A DNA stretch of 38,546 nt from Microbacteriaceae bacterium PS02343 (GTDB lineage Bacteria > Actinomycetota > Actinomycetes > Actinomycetales > Microbacteriaceae). The translations under genes were made by a program, and so were the position numbers. Below the pieces are notes generated by a model. The model ran no database searches. It was not told where the DNA came from and saw only the letters and a list, made by a program, of their open reading frames with translations. The stretch spans positions 1 to 38,546 of the forward strand of contig JASCOA010000020.1 of assembly GCA_029959365.1 (NCBI GenBank), written 5' to 3'. This document shows, piece after piece, positions 1 to 9,093 of this stretch (positions are counted from its first letter, which is position 1; the number at the start of each line of letters is the position of its first letter).

Positions 1-56
1 CCCGCCCCCCGACCCGCCGGGCGAGCCAGCCGCGCGGGCGCGGTGCGCGGCCGGAA

Positions 57-100
57 CGACGGAGCCCCGCCCCGCCGGGTGGCGGGACGGGGCTCCGTCG
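57..100 (-). terminator. Strong hairpin terminator after the large HtaA gene
   Basis: The two 20-base arms (57-76 and 81-100) are complementary with one mismatch and enclose a 4-base GGGT loop. It lies 43 bases beyond the stop of the minus-strand HtaA gene. There is no convincing U-tract, which is common for actinobacterial hairpins. Bases 1-56 are GC-rich and show no gene. Confidence 0.8.
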
Positions 101-142
101 TGGTCGGTGCCGAACCGCTGGACGCGGCCCGGCACCCGGTGA

Positions 143-2509
143 TCAGACGCGCGCGGTGCGGCGGCGGAGGGCGAAGGCGCCCGCGCCGAGCAGCAGCAGG
201 CCGAGGCCGATCCAGAGCGTCTCGGCGCCCTGCTCGGAACCGGTGCGCGCGAGCGTCGTGCTCGTGGTGGTGTCGCACTCGACCTCGGCGCCCAGCGGGA
301 AGCTGAACGACACGGCGTCGAGGGCGGTGCCCGCCTCGTAGAAGCCCGCGAAGGCCTCCGCACCGGCGGCGGTGAGCGTCGCCGATGCGCCGTTCCAGCT
401 GATCCGATCGGCGGTCTCGGTGGCGGTCGGCAGACGCAGCGTCGCGAAGGTCACGCCGCTGGCGCTCACGGCGGCATTGTCGCCGTAGCCGGCCGAGCGC
501 ACATCGAGGATCAGCGAGGCCGTGGTGGGGCTCGTGACCTGGATGCGCGGGTTCGACAGGTTCATGTCGAGCAGACCGCTGTGGCCGGTGAAGCTGGCCG
601 AACCGGAGTACGCGACGCGACCGCGGTCGTCGTCGGTGTTGAACGCACCCGAGCCGGCACCCCAGTTGACCGAGTACGAGCCGTTCGCGATCGGACCCTC
701 GATGTAGCTGCGGAAGCTCTCCTTGACGTTCCAGGAGATGCTCGCGCCGCTGACGGCGCGGGCGGTACAGGTGTCGGCCTGCGGCGTCTCGACGGCCGCA
801 GGCAGCAGCGCCGCGGCGACCGTGATCGGGGCGGAGGCGAGCACGACGCCGTCGACCGCGACCGTGACGGTGTGCGAGCCGGTGGCGAAGGTCGCCGGCA
901 GGGTGCCGGTCACCGAGAAGCGGCCGTCGGCGCCGACCGGGGTGCGGCCGAGCTCGTACGGGGCGGAGTTGACCGTGACGACCGCGGTCTTGCCGGCCTC
1001 GAGGCCGGCGCCGGTGACGGTGAGGGCACCGCCCTGCAGCACGGTGTCGATGCCGAGGTTGATCACGGGCTTGACCGTCACGTTCCTGACCGTCACGGGC
1101 GTGAAGGTGTCGAGGCTGCGGTCGGTGATGGAGAGACCGTGCGCCGCGGAGGTGACCACCTGGTACGCGATGCCTGGAACGAGCGCCCCCTTCTCGACCG
1201 TCAACGTGGTTTCGAAAGCACCGTCGATGATCGACGAGGGCATGACCCATCCGAGCGCGAGCCACCCGTTCGCGGGAAGCGGACCGCTGCCGTTGAAGAG
1301 CGTCGACGCTCCGATGCCCACGTAGGCGCCGTTCGAGGCGGCGGCTCCGGTGAAACCTGTGCCCTTGATCGTCAGGGTGTTGGCGACGTTCGGGTCGAGG
1401 TCGCCGCTCGGAGTCACCGTCACCGCCGGATCGATCGACGGTTCGGGCTCCGGCTCCGGCTCCGGCTCGGGCTCGGGCTCGGCAGCGAAGGTGACGTCGG
1501 TGAAGGTCGTGAACGGTGCATGCACGGCGCTACCGCCCGCCTTGGTCTGCACGCCGAATCGAGCTCCCTCGGGGGCGCCCTCGGTCCACTTCGCTTCCAG
1601 CTGCGCGGTGAACGAACCGTCGGGGCCGAGCACGATCGCTCCGGCTGCCTCCCCGCCGACGGCTTGCACGTCAGACTCGAGCACTGCCCATCTGGCCGAG
1701 GTACCGGTGAACTTCTCTCCGACGAAGTAGCCGAACTGCGCGTACACGCCAGCGAACCTTCCCATGATGGGCGGTCGCAGCCCATCGGTGGCGGGCGCGT
1801 TCTCCACGAAGCCGGTGCCGGAGACCGCGATGATCTCCCCGGAGGGTGCGAGGTCGGAGGTCTTCGACACGGAGACCTCCGGCTCGATGACGACCGCCGG
1901 CTCCTCCTCGACGGAGAAGCTGAACGTCACCGGGTCGAGCGCCGTGCCCACGGCGTAGGAGCCACCGAAGACTGCGGCCGTGCGCGCTCCAGCGGTGGCC
2001 GGGACGTTCGAGAAGGTCGCGATGCCGTCCACCACCGGTTCGGTGACCTGGCTGACATCGAGCGAGGCAACGACGCCGCGCTCGATCGCCCCGGTGGGGT
2101 CTTTCACGACGGCGCTGAGCTCGGCGCTTCCGTCACCGTCGAAGGTGATCGTGGGACCAGTGAGATCGATGTCGACGCCGTGGGAGTCGATCGTCCAGTT
2201 GACCGTGCCTCGAAATGCCACGGCACCGGTGGCGCTGTCGGCGTCGTACTCACCGACTCCACCGCCCCAACGGAATCCGCCCGAGTCCAGCGCCGTCGCA
2301 CCGTCCGACGGTGTGGAGCTGCCGCCAAACATCCCGACGTAGCGCTGCCAGCTCGCCTTGAACCCCCAATCGAAGGATCCGGATGAGACGTCTCCGGACG
2401 CGGCGGACGCCGGGGCCGCGATGCCGACGGCGGCGGCGGATGCGAGCAGCGCTGCGATCGCGAGGCTCGCGAGGGTGCGCCGTCCGGGCGCCCTCCTGGT
2501 TCTTTGCAC
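143..2509 (-). CDS. htaA: Sortase-anchored two-HtaA-domain haem-uptake surface protein
   Basis: This 788-residue exported protein probably captures haem at the cell surface. Residues 1-37 are a signal peptide ending in an Ala-x-Ala site. An HtaA domain follows (about 40-200), with the family's Tyr (Y57, in WQRYVG) and His (H110). Next come three beta-rich Ig-like segments split by a (Glu-Pro)7 linker, and a second HtaA domain (about 580-740) with Y602 and H643. In characterised HtaA domains such a Tyr/His pair contacts haem. The C-terminus has LARTG (753-757), a hydrophobic helix and a basic tail, which is a sortase signal of the LAxTG (class E-like) kind. The start is GTG with GGAGG seven bases upstream. 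An iron box lies in the upstream gap. It is downstream of hmuT and has its own promoter region. I am sure of the domains; haem binding is inferred. Confidence 0.9.
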   Translation of the reverse strand: MQRTRRAPGRRTLASLAIAALLASAAAVGIAAPASAASGDVSSGSFDWGFKASWQRYVGMFGGSSTPSDGATALDSGGFRWGGGVGEYDADSATGAVAFRGTVNWTIDSHGVDIDLTGPTITFDGDGSAELSAVVKDPTGAIERGVVASLDVSQVTEPVVDGIATFSNVPATAGARTAAVFGGSYAVGTALDPVTFSFSVEEEPAVVIEPEVSVSKTSDLAPSGEIIAVSGTGFVENAPATDGLRPPIMGRFAGVYAQFGYFVGEKFTGTSARWAVLESDVQAVGGEAAGAIVLGPDGSFTAQLEAKWTEGAPEGARFGVQTKAGGSAVHAPFTTFTDVTFAAEPEPEPEPEPEPEPSIDPAVTVTPSGDLDPNVANTLTIKGTGFTGAAASNGAYVGIGASTLFNGSGPLPANGWLALGWVMPSSIIDGAFETTLTVEKGALVPGIAYQVVTSAAHGLSITDRSLDTFTPVTVRNVTVKPVINLGIDTVLQGGALTVTGAGLEAGKTAVVTVNSAPYELGRTPVGADGRFSVTGTLPATFATGSHTVTVAVDGVVLASAPITVAAALLPAAVETPQADTCTARAVSGASISWNVKESFRSYIEGPIANGSYSVNWGAGSGAFNTDDDRGRVAYSGSASFTGHSGLLDMNLSNPRIQVTSPTTASLILDVRSAGYGDNAAVSASGVTFATLRLPTATETADRISWNGASATLTAAGAEAFAGFYEAGTALDAVSFSFPLGAEVECDTTTSTTLARTGSEQGAETLWIGLGLLLLGAGAFALRRRTARV
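1439..1480 (-). repeat. In-frame (Glu-Pro)7 hexamer repeat
   Basis: Seven consecutive Glu-Pro codon pairs (residues 344-357 of the HtaA protein) form a rigid linker between two Ig-like segments. The near-identical GAG-CCS hexamers could change copy number by slippage without breaking the frame. Confidence 0.9.
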
Positions 2510-2564
2510 GACAAGACCTCCGTGAGTGAGTCGGGTTGGCGCCCCGAAGTTAGGGCAGACTCAG

Positions 2565-2583
2565 TCAGCTTAGCCTTACCTGA
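2565..2583 (-). promoter_or_regulatory. DtxR/IdeR-like iron box upstream of htaA
   Basis: Read on the minus strand, this 19-mer matches the DtxR/IdeR consensus TTAGGTTAGSCTAACCTAA at about 15 of 19 positions. It lies about 55 bases upstream of the HtaA GTG start, in the 129-base gap after hmuT, and probably overlaps the promoter. It would repress transcription when iron is sufficient. Confidence 0.75.
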
Positions 2584-2638
2584 CTAATGCGTATGCATCC
2601 GCGGTAACGAGAAGGTCTCGAAAGGCGACAGGCGGGGC

Positions 2639-3736
2639 TCAGTCCTCCGGGGCGTAGATCGCGCGGGCCAGGGCGTCGAGCACCTCGGCGGAGCGCGGGC
2701 CGAAGGAGAGGATCTGACCGTCGGCCATGTCGACGAAGCGGCGGTTCTGTCCGGCCCTCGTCAGCGCGACGGCGGGCTTCTCCTCGAGCAGGCCGTCGAC
2801 GCCGCCGACCGATTCGAGCCCTCCGGTCATGACGAGGATGAGGTCGGGGTCGAGCTCGGTGAGCGCCTCGTCCGTCGCCGGCATCATGCCCGTCCAGCCG
2901 ATCTCGCCGGCGGCGTCGATGCCCCCGAGGCTCTCGATCAGCTCGTTCGCGCCGGACTCCTCGCCGAAGAGGTAGTAGATGCCCGCGCTGCCGCGCAGGT
3001 AGAGGAACGCCATGCGCAGGCGGTCCGACTCCGCCGTCGGCGCGAGCGCCGCGATCTGCTGCGCCGTGGACTCCACCTGCGAGCGGATGCGCTCGGCGAG
3101 CAGCTCCCCCGCCTCCGGCACGCCGAGGGCGGCCGCGACCTCGCGGGACTGCTGCTCGGCGGCGGCGTACGACGTGGCGGTGTCGACGAAGACGACGGCG
3201 ATGCCGGCGTCGCGCAGCTGCAGCACCACGTCGTTCGGCCCGATGCTGCCGTCGGTGATCACGACGCTCGGGTCGAGGCCGAGCACGGACTCGGCGTTGA
3301 CGTTGTGCCCTCCGGACGTCACCTCGGGGAGGCCCTCGGTGCCGGGGAAGGTCGTGGAGGTGTCGCGGCCGACGAGCGCGTCGCCGAGGCCGAGGCCCCA
3401 GACCGTCGCGGCCAGCGAGCCGGAGAGGTCCATCGCGACGATGCGGGAGGCGTCGTCGACGGTGACCTCGACGTCGCCGGCGAGGTCGCGCGACGTGATC
3501 GTGACGGGCAGCGAGGGCACCGGGTCGTCGAGCACGGGCTCGATCGCTGCGTCGGCGACCAGGGCGGTCGACTCCCCCACGTAGCCGCGAGGGTCGTCGA
3601 GCGGCACGAGCTCCGACAGCGGTGCGCGCGCCTCCTCGGCCACCGCCTCGACCGGCTCGCCGCTCGAGGCGCCCGAGCAGGCCGCCAGGCCGACGACGAG
3701 CGCGACCGCGAGCGGTGCGAGCAGGACCCGGCGCAT
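2639..3736 (-). CDS. hmuT: Haem ABC transporter substrate-binding lipoprotein HmuT
   Basis: This 365-residue protein is a class III periplasmic-binding-fold lipoprotein that should pass haem to a HmuUV-type importer. The N-terminus has a basic start, a hydrophobic stretch and the lipobox LAAC with lipid-anchored Cys20. The body has the FecB/BtuF-like pattern: RIVAMDLSGSLAATVWGLG, SVLGLDPSVVITD, a long connecting helix, then ELDPDLILVMTGG. H144 (SGGHNV) and Y254/Y255 lie where HmuT proteins carry axial haem ligands, but I assign these from memory. The ATG overlaps the preceding HtaA stop by one base (TGATG), so the two genes are co-translated. HmuU and HmuV are absent nearby. Haem specificity rests mainly on the HtaA neighbours. 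Confidence 0.88.
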   Translation of the reverse strand: MRRVLLAPLAVALVVGLAACSGASSGEPVEAVAEEARAPLSELVPLDDPRGYVGESTALVADAAIEPVLDDPVPSLPVTITSRDLAGDVEVTVDDASRIVAMDLSGSLAATVWGLGLGDALVGRDTSTTFPGTEGLPEVTSGGHNVNAESVLGLDPSVVITDGSIGPNDVVLQLRDAGIAVVFVDTATSYAAAEQQSREVAAALGVPEAGELLAERIRSQVESTAQQIAALAPTAESDRLRMAFLYLRGSAGIYYLFGEESGANELIESLGGIDAAGEIGWTGMMPATDEALTELDPDLILVMTGGLESVGGVDGLLEEKPAVALTRAGQNRRFVDMADGQILSFGPRSAEVLDALARAIYAPED

Positions 3737-4560
3737 CAGGCGCCGGTCCTGCGGCGTCGGACGACGATCGCGGCGGTCACCCCGCCGGCGAGCGCGACGA
3801 GGCCGCCCACGATCGCGACGACGATGCCCGGCGAGACGGGTTCGTACTCCGGCTCGATCTCGAGCAGCAGCGATTCGGCAGTCGGCAGCGGCGTCGGCGC
3901 GGCGGCGACCGGCTCGGCGCAGGTGCCGCTCGCGGTCAACGTCACGGGGTCGAGCGCGGTGCCCGCCTCGTAGCTGCCGAAGGCGTCGAAGCCCTCGGCG
4001 GTGATGGTCGCGGGCGCCGCATCGACGGCGATGCTGAGCGACTCCCCGTCGCGCGCGATGGTCGCACCCGAGAGATCGAGGTCGCCGAAGGGCACCTGGG
4101 TCAGCGTCGCCGCCTCGGTGCCGCCCGCCATCGCGTCCTCCATCGAGACGCTGCGCAGGTCGAGCAGGATCTGCGCGGTGCCCGGACCGGTGAGCGCGAT
4201 CGTCGGGTTCGCGACGGTCGTGTCGAGCAGCCCGCCGTGGCCGGTGAACCGGATGCTGCCGCCGAAGGAGATCGCGCCCGTCGCGGCGTCCGCATCGGTC
4301 GTGCCGGTACCGGCGGAGAAGCCGAAGCTCGGGGTCTCGTAGGCGGCGCCGTCGGCGACCTGCCACGACCCCTTCGCGATCGAGCCCGAGATGTAGGAGC
4401 GGAATGACTCCTTGAAGCCCCAGGAAATGCTCGCGTCGTCGATCGTGCAGCCCTCGGTCGCGACCTCGGCCGACGCCGGGGACGCCGGGACGAGCAGCGC
4501 CCCGCCGACGAGGATCGCCGCGAGGGCGGGCGCGGTGGTGCGGAGGCGGTGCGGACGCAT
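3736..4560 (-). CDS. Single-HtaA-domain membrane-anchored haem-uptake protein
   Basis: This 274-residue exported protein has a signal peptide (about 1-31), one HtaA domain (about 38-205) and a low-complexity stalk. A C-terminal transmembrane helix followed by Arg-Arg-Arg-Arg ends the protein. The domain keeps Y56 (FRSYISG) and H108 (FTGHGG), the presumed haem contacts. It lacks a sortase motif, so it should stay in the membrane as a relay between the wall-anchored HtaA protein and HmuT, like HtaB/HtaC-type proteins of Corynebacterium. GGAG precedes the ATG. It is first in a two-gene operon with hmuT and has an iron box about 30 bases upstream. Confidence 0.88.
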   Translation of the reverse strand: MRPHRLRTTAPALAAILVGGALLVPASPASAEVATEGCTIDDASISWGFKESFRSYISGSIAKGSWQVADGAAYETPSFGFSAGTGTTDADAATGAISFGGSIRFTGHGGLLDTTVANPTIALTGPGTAQILLDLRSVSMEDAMAGGTEAATLTQVPFGDLDLSGATIARDGESLSIAVDAAPATITAEGFDAFGSYEAGTALDPVTLTASGTCAEPVAAAPTPLPTAESLLLEIEPEYEPVSPGIVVAIVGGLVALAGGVTAAIVVRRRRTGA

Positions 4561-4588
4561 GGGGGCTCCAGAGCTGCGAGCGGGTTGG

Positions 4589-4607
4589 TTAGGCGTTCCT
4601 AACCTAT
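4589..4607 (-). promoter_or_regulatory. Second DtxR/IdeR-like iron box, upstream of the htaA-like/hmuT operon
   Basis: The 19-mer matches the DtxR/IdeR consensus at about 14 of 19 positions; the mismatches cluster in the centre. It sits in a perfect GGTTAGG-N4-CCTAACC palindrome (4587-4604) about 28 bases upstream of the ATG. Confidence 0.7.
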
Positions 4608-4669
4608 CCGAGTTCTGCGGGCGGGCGGCCCGGGGCGGGAGCCTCGAGCCGCGACGGGCACGCGAGCGT

Positions 4670-4738
4670 GGCGGGGCGCGCCGTGCGCACCCCGCCCCGC
4701 CCCGAGCATCCGCTCGTCGTCGCCCTTCGAGCGGATGC
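4670..4738 (-). terminator. Tandem hairpins ending the ABC-2 exporter operon
   Basis: The first hairpin after the permease stop has perfect 11-base arms (4706-4716 and 4728-4738) and an 11-base loop. The second has 7-base arms GGCGGGG/CCCCGCC (4670-4676 and 4690-4696). They separate this operon from the haem operon downstream. Confidence 0.75.
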
Positions 4739-4750
4739 GCGCCGTCGTCG

Positions 4751-5553
4751 TCAGTCGACGTCGCGTCGCCAGGTGGTCAGCGCGCCGATGAGCACCAGCA
4801 CCGCGGCGATGCCGGCGAGCACGAGCCCGCCCTGCCACCAGTCGAGACCTGCCGGCCCAGCGCCGCCGGTCATCATCATGCTCATGAAGCCCGACCCGAC
4901 CAGGGCGTCGCTCGCAGCGCCGGGCAGGAACTGCCCGAAGCTCGCGCTGACGTCGGTGAAGCTGAGCACCACGCGCAGGATCGGCTCGAGGAACTGGGTG
5001 AACGCGAGCACCACGACGATGACGATCACCTGGTTGCGGAAGACCGAGCCGAGGCCGAGACCGAGCACGGCCCAGATCGCCATCGCGAGCACGGTGCGGG
5101 CGAAGAGCGCCCAGACGTCGCTGTCGCCGAGCGCGGTCTCGTTGCCCGTGGCGCCCAAGATGGCCGCGCCGGGCAGCACCGAGGCGAGCAGCATGCCGAA
5201 CCCGAAGACCGCGCCGATCAGTGCGGCCACGATGGCCTTGGCGCCGAGCACGGCACCGCGCGAGGGCGTGGCCAGGAACGTCGGCGTGAGCGTGCCGTGG
5301 CGGAACTCTGCGGTCACGAGGAAGGCACCGACGAGCACCGGGAAGGCGTAGCCGATGGTGCTGCCGGCGCTGTAGACCGCCTGGGCCGCGGCAGCGCCCT
5401 CCAGGGGCTGCACGCCTCCGAGCAGACCGCTGAAGATCACCGCGAACAGGGCCGCGGTGAAGCCGACGTAGCCGACCATGACGAGCAGCAGGATCCACCA
5501 GGTCTTGAGCGTGAAGAGCTTCGCCGATTCGGCGCTGATCGAGCGGATGAGGG

Positions 5554-5557
<4 letters not shown>
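4751..5557 (-). CDS. ABC-2 type transporter permease
   Basis: This 268-residue integral membrane protein has about six hydrophobic helices. It belongs to the ABC-2 permeases, which pair with a separate ATPase to export small molecules such as antibiotics, peptides or lipids. A feature of the family is the soluble amphipathic opening (SAESAKLFTLKTWW) before the first helix and the EFRHGTLTPTFLATP loop. Its ATG overlaps the stop of the ATPase gene by four bases (ATGA), so the two probably form one complex. The substrate cannot be read from the sequence. It is not HmuU, which belongs to the unrelated FecCD permease family. Confidence 0.9.
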
Positions 5558-6474
<917 letters not shown>

Positions 6475-6567
6475 GCGGCGCTCCCCTCGTCGTTCGTGTG
6501 ATCCCACTGTGGCCGGGACCGGGCCGTGCGGAACAGTGTCAGGCGGCACCCGGCCGCATGACATGTG

Positions 6568-7587
6568 TCATGCGTCGCGGCGCCGGTAGCCGTTGAGCAG
6601 CGCGGCCGCCTCCTCCGCACCGTCGACCGTGACGACGAAGGGGGCCTTGCCCGCGCGATGGATCTCGAGGGCGCTGCCCCGACGCAGCACCAGACCCCAG
6701 CGCCCGCCGCCGCCGAAGCGGATGCCCCATCCCCCGAACTCCGCGAGCGGGTTCACCGCGACGGCGCGCGCCTCGACGATGTCGCCGGCGGCCATGCTCC
6801 AGCGCGGCCAGCCCAGCACGGACCGCGTCGTCAGGCCTCGGCGGTCGACCCGCACCCTCCAGAAGAGGAAGGGCAGGATCAGCAGCACGACGCCGGCGCC
6901 GATCAGCGATGCCCAACCCTCGACACCGACGAGGATCGGCAGCAGGGCGACGGCGCCGAGCGTGAGCAGCAGCGCGACGAGCACCCTCGTCTCCATCGCG
7001 GCCCGACCGGTCCAGATCGCGCGCTCCTGCGCGCCGAGCTCGAGGGCCGGTGCGGGTGCGTCGAGACCACCCGTGGGAGCCGTCTCGTGCTGACGCGGCA
7101 GCGCCAGTGCTCCGACGGCGCCGAGCGCGACGGCGGCGCCCGCCGCGACGAGCATGCCCCGGCCGAGCGCCGCGCCGTCCGCATCCCCGGCATCCGCGAG
7201 GCCCCGCTGGATGGCGACGCTCGCGGTCATCCCCACCGCCAGGAAGCCCGCGGTGGCGAGCTGCAGCGCGGCGAGCGCCCGCAGCGCCCGCATCGACTGC
7301 CCGGCCCGGATGGCGGCGACGCCGATGGCGCCCAGCAGCAGGGCGATGCCGGCGAGCGTCGCGGCGATGAGCGCGATGAAGCCGCCCAACGAGGAGAAGC
7401 CGTCGGGCCCGTCGCCGGACCAGTGGATCGCCAGCGGGTCCGGCAGCTCGGGCGCCCAGGCGAGCACCACGGCGACGGCCGCTGCGGCGAGGGCGAGCGG
7501 GACGCCGAAGAGGACGAGCAGCACCGGGACGGGCCGTCGCAGACTCGCGCGCCCTCCGGTCGACGGCGCGGTCGGTCGCAGGTTCAT
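6568..7587 (-). CDS. DUF1648-like multi-pass membrane protein
   Basis: This 339-residue protein has an N-terminal hydrophobic helix and then the DUF1648 hallmark LPDPLAIHWSGDGPDGF (about residues 48-64). Several more helices follow, then a C-terminal soluble region of about 110 residues resembling a bacterial PH-like domain (VRVDRRGLTTRSVLGWPRWSM, then a beta-rich tail). DUF1648 proteins often sit beside YtrA-type regulators and ABC exporters and may sense envelope stress, but no biochemical role is established that I know of. The ATG overlaps the GntR stop by four bases, so they are one operon. Confidence 0.8.
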   Translation of the reverse strand: MNLRPTAPSTGGRASLRRPVPVLLVLFGVPLALAAAAVAVVLAWAPELPDPLAIHWSGDGPDGFSSLGGFIALIAATLAGIALLLGAIGVAAIRAGQSMRALRALAALQLATAGFLAVGMTASVAIQRGLADAGDADGAALGRGMLVAAGAAVALGAVGALALPRQHETAPTGGLDAPAPALELGAQERAIWTGRAAMETRVLVALLLTLGAVALLPILVGVEGWASLIGAGVVLLILPFLFWRVRVDRRGLTTRSVLGWPRWSMAAGDIVEARAVAVNPLAEFGGWGIRFGGGGRWGLVLRRGSALEIHRAGKAPFVVTVDGAEEAAALLNGYRRRDA

Positions 7588-7934
7588 CGGTACTCCTCCT
7601 CGATCAGGGCGGTGAGCATGCCGGCCGGTACACCGCGTCGGCGGGCCTCGGCCACGAGCGCGGCGACGCTCTCACCGAGGGCGCCCGCGTCGACCGCCTC
7701 GGCGCGCACGATCGCGCCGCGTCCGCGACGCAGCTCGATGAGCCCCTCGTCGCGCAGCTGCTGGTAGGCGTGCAGCACGGTGTGCACGTTGAGCTCGAGC
7801 GACTCGGCGAGCTCGCGCGCCGACGGCAGCCGCTGCCCCGCGACGACCTCGCCGCGCACGACGGCGCGGCGCACGGCTGCGGCGAGCTGCTCGAAGAGCG
7901 GCTGCGACAGCGAGGGATCGACGCGGATGAGCAC
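7584..7934 (-). CDS. GntR-family regulator, YtrA subfamily
   Basis: This 116-residue protein has a winged-helix DNA-binding domain (about 10-75: QPLFEQLAAAVRRAV, LPSARELAESLELNVHTVLHAYQQL, GLIELRRGRGAIV). Only about 40 helical residues follow it. That short dimerisation tail marks the YtrA subfamily, whose members usually repress their own operon encoding ABC exporters. The operon here continues with a DUF1648 protein and an ABC-2 pair. An inverted repeat between its -35 and -10 elements is the likely operator. The transcript probably starts at the ATG. Confidence 0.9.
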   Translation of the reverse strand: MLIRVDPSLSQPLFEQLAAAVRRAVVRGEVVAGQRLPSARELAESLELNVHTVLHAYQQLRDEGLIELRRGRGAIVRAEAVDAGALGESVAALVAEARRRGVPAGMLTALIEEEYR

Positions 7935-7940
7935 GCTTCG

Positions 7941-7969
7941 ATCCTATTGTTCTAGTTGCAATAGATCAA
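7941..7969 (-). promoter_or_regulatory. Leaderless promoter with embedded GntR/YtrA operator
   Basis: On the minus strand a -35 TTGATC (7964-7969), a 17-base spacer and a -10 TAGGAT (7941-7946) end six bases before the ATG at 7934. Transcription should therefore begin at or next to the start codon. CTATTG-N9-CAATAG (7944-7964) forms an inverted repeat spanning the spacer and touching both elements, a good position for repression by the encoded GntR protein. Confidence 0.7.
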
Positions 7970-8153
7970 TACAGTTCTCGGCGTTCGGATCTTCGCGCCT
8001 TCGCGCACCGGGAGACCGGCGAGTCGCGCGGCGCTGAGGCGCTCGACGGCGGGGAGCTCCTGCGGCAGGTTTCTAGCGGTCCGCCTCCAGGGCGGGCCGC
8101 CGGATCGCCCAGGAGACGCTCCTAGACTCGCTCGCACCCGACCCAGGAGGACC

Positions 8154-9023
8154 ATGCCGAGCCAGCAGGAGCCGATCCGCCCGATCGTGCCGCCGATCGC
8201 ATCCGACGGCCCGCAGCCGGACGACGTGCCGCCGTTCGACACGCGGCCCGTCGAGGATCCGATGGCCGAGCGGATGGGACGCTGGGTCGACAAGCTGCTC
8301 AGCGTGCACCGCCCGGTCGTGCTGGCGCACCTGCGCAGCATCAGACGGATGAAGCCGGACGCGAGCCCCGCGGAGATCACCCGGCTGCTGGAGCGCCGCT
8401 ACCTGGCGGCCGTCACCACCGGCGGCGCAGCGGTCGGCGCGAGCGCCGCGGTGCCGGGCATCGGCACCGGTGCCGCGCTCGCGCTCACCGGCGTCGAGAC
8501 GGCCGGCTTCCTCGAGGCCAGCGCGCTCTACGCGCAGTCGATCACCGAGCTGCACGGCATCGCGCTCGACGATCCGGTGCGCGCTCGCGCGCTCGTCATG
8601 ACCATGCTCATGGGCGGGCCGGGCGTGGAGCTCGTCAAGCACCTCGCGGCGCAGGCCACCGGCAGCGGCGTCGGCGTGAACGGCGCCTGGGGCGGGGCGC
8701 TGACCTCGACCCTGCCGCGCGCGGCCTTCGGGCCGATCGGCGATCAGCTGCGCAACGCCTTCCTGCGCCGCTTCGCCGCGAACACCGGCGCCGGCGCGGT
8801 CGGCAGGCTGGTGCCCTTCGGCATCGGTGCGGCCATCGGCGGCACCGGCAACCTCATCCTCGGCCGCCGCGTCGTCGCGGCCTCGCGCACGGCCTTCGGA
8901 CCGCCGCCCGTGGCCTTCCCGGAGGCGCTCGCGATCGCGTCGAAGCCTCCTCGGGAGCCCAAACCGCCGCGCTCCCTCACGCCGCGTCGGGCGCTGCTCG
9001 GCCGCAAGCGCGAGCAGGCTTAG
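8154..9023 (+). CDS. Conserved hypothetical membrane-associated protein (possibly EcsC-like)
   Basis: The 289-residue product has a proline-rich N-terminus (1-40) and an amphipathic helical region. Two Gly/Ala-rich hydrophobic segments follow (about 83-122 and 220-245), and the C-terminus is basic and proline-rich. The first segment (GGAAVGASAAVPGIGTG, then a helix ending LYAQSITELHG) resembles the core of EcsC-family proteins, whose function is poorly known. I do not regard the family as established. AGGAGG lies four bases before the ATG, and TAGACT (8123-8128) could be its -10 element. It stands alone, divergent from the GntR operon and convergent with the TagF-like gene. Confidence 0.8.
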   Translation: MPSQQEPIRPIVPPIASDGPQPDDVPPFDTRPVEDPMAERMGRWVDKLLSVHRPVVLAHLRSIRRMKPDASPAEITRLLERRYLAAVTTGGAAVGASAAVPGIGTGAALALTGVETAGFLEASALYAQSITELHGIALDDPVRARALVMTMLMGGPGVELVKHLAAQATGSGVGVNGAWGGALTSTLPRAAFGPIGDQLRNAFLRRFAANTGAGAVGRLVPFGIGAAIGGTGNLILGRRVVAASRTAFGPPPVAFPEALAIASKPPREPKPPRSLTPRRALLGRKREQA

Positions 9024-9093
9024 GACAGCGAACCGGCGCCTGTTGACGCCGGAACGGCGGGACGCGCGCCGGTGACGGCGGTCTGCGCGGGGC

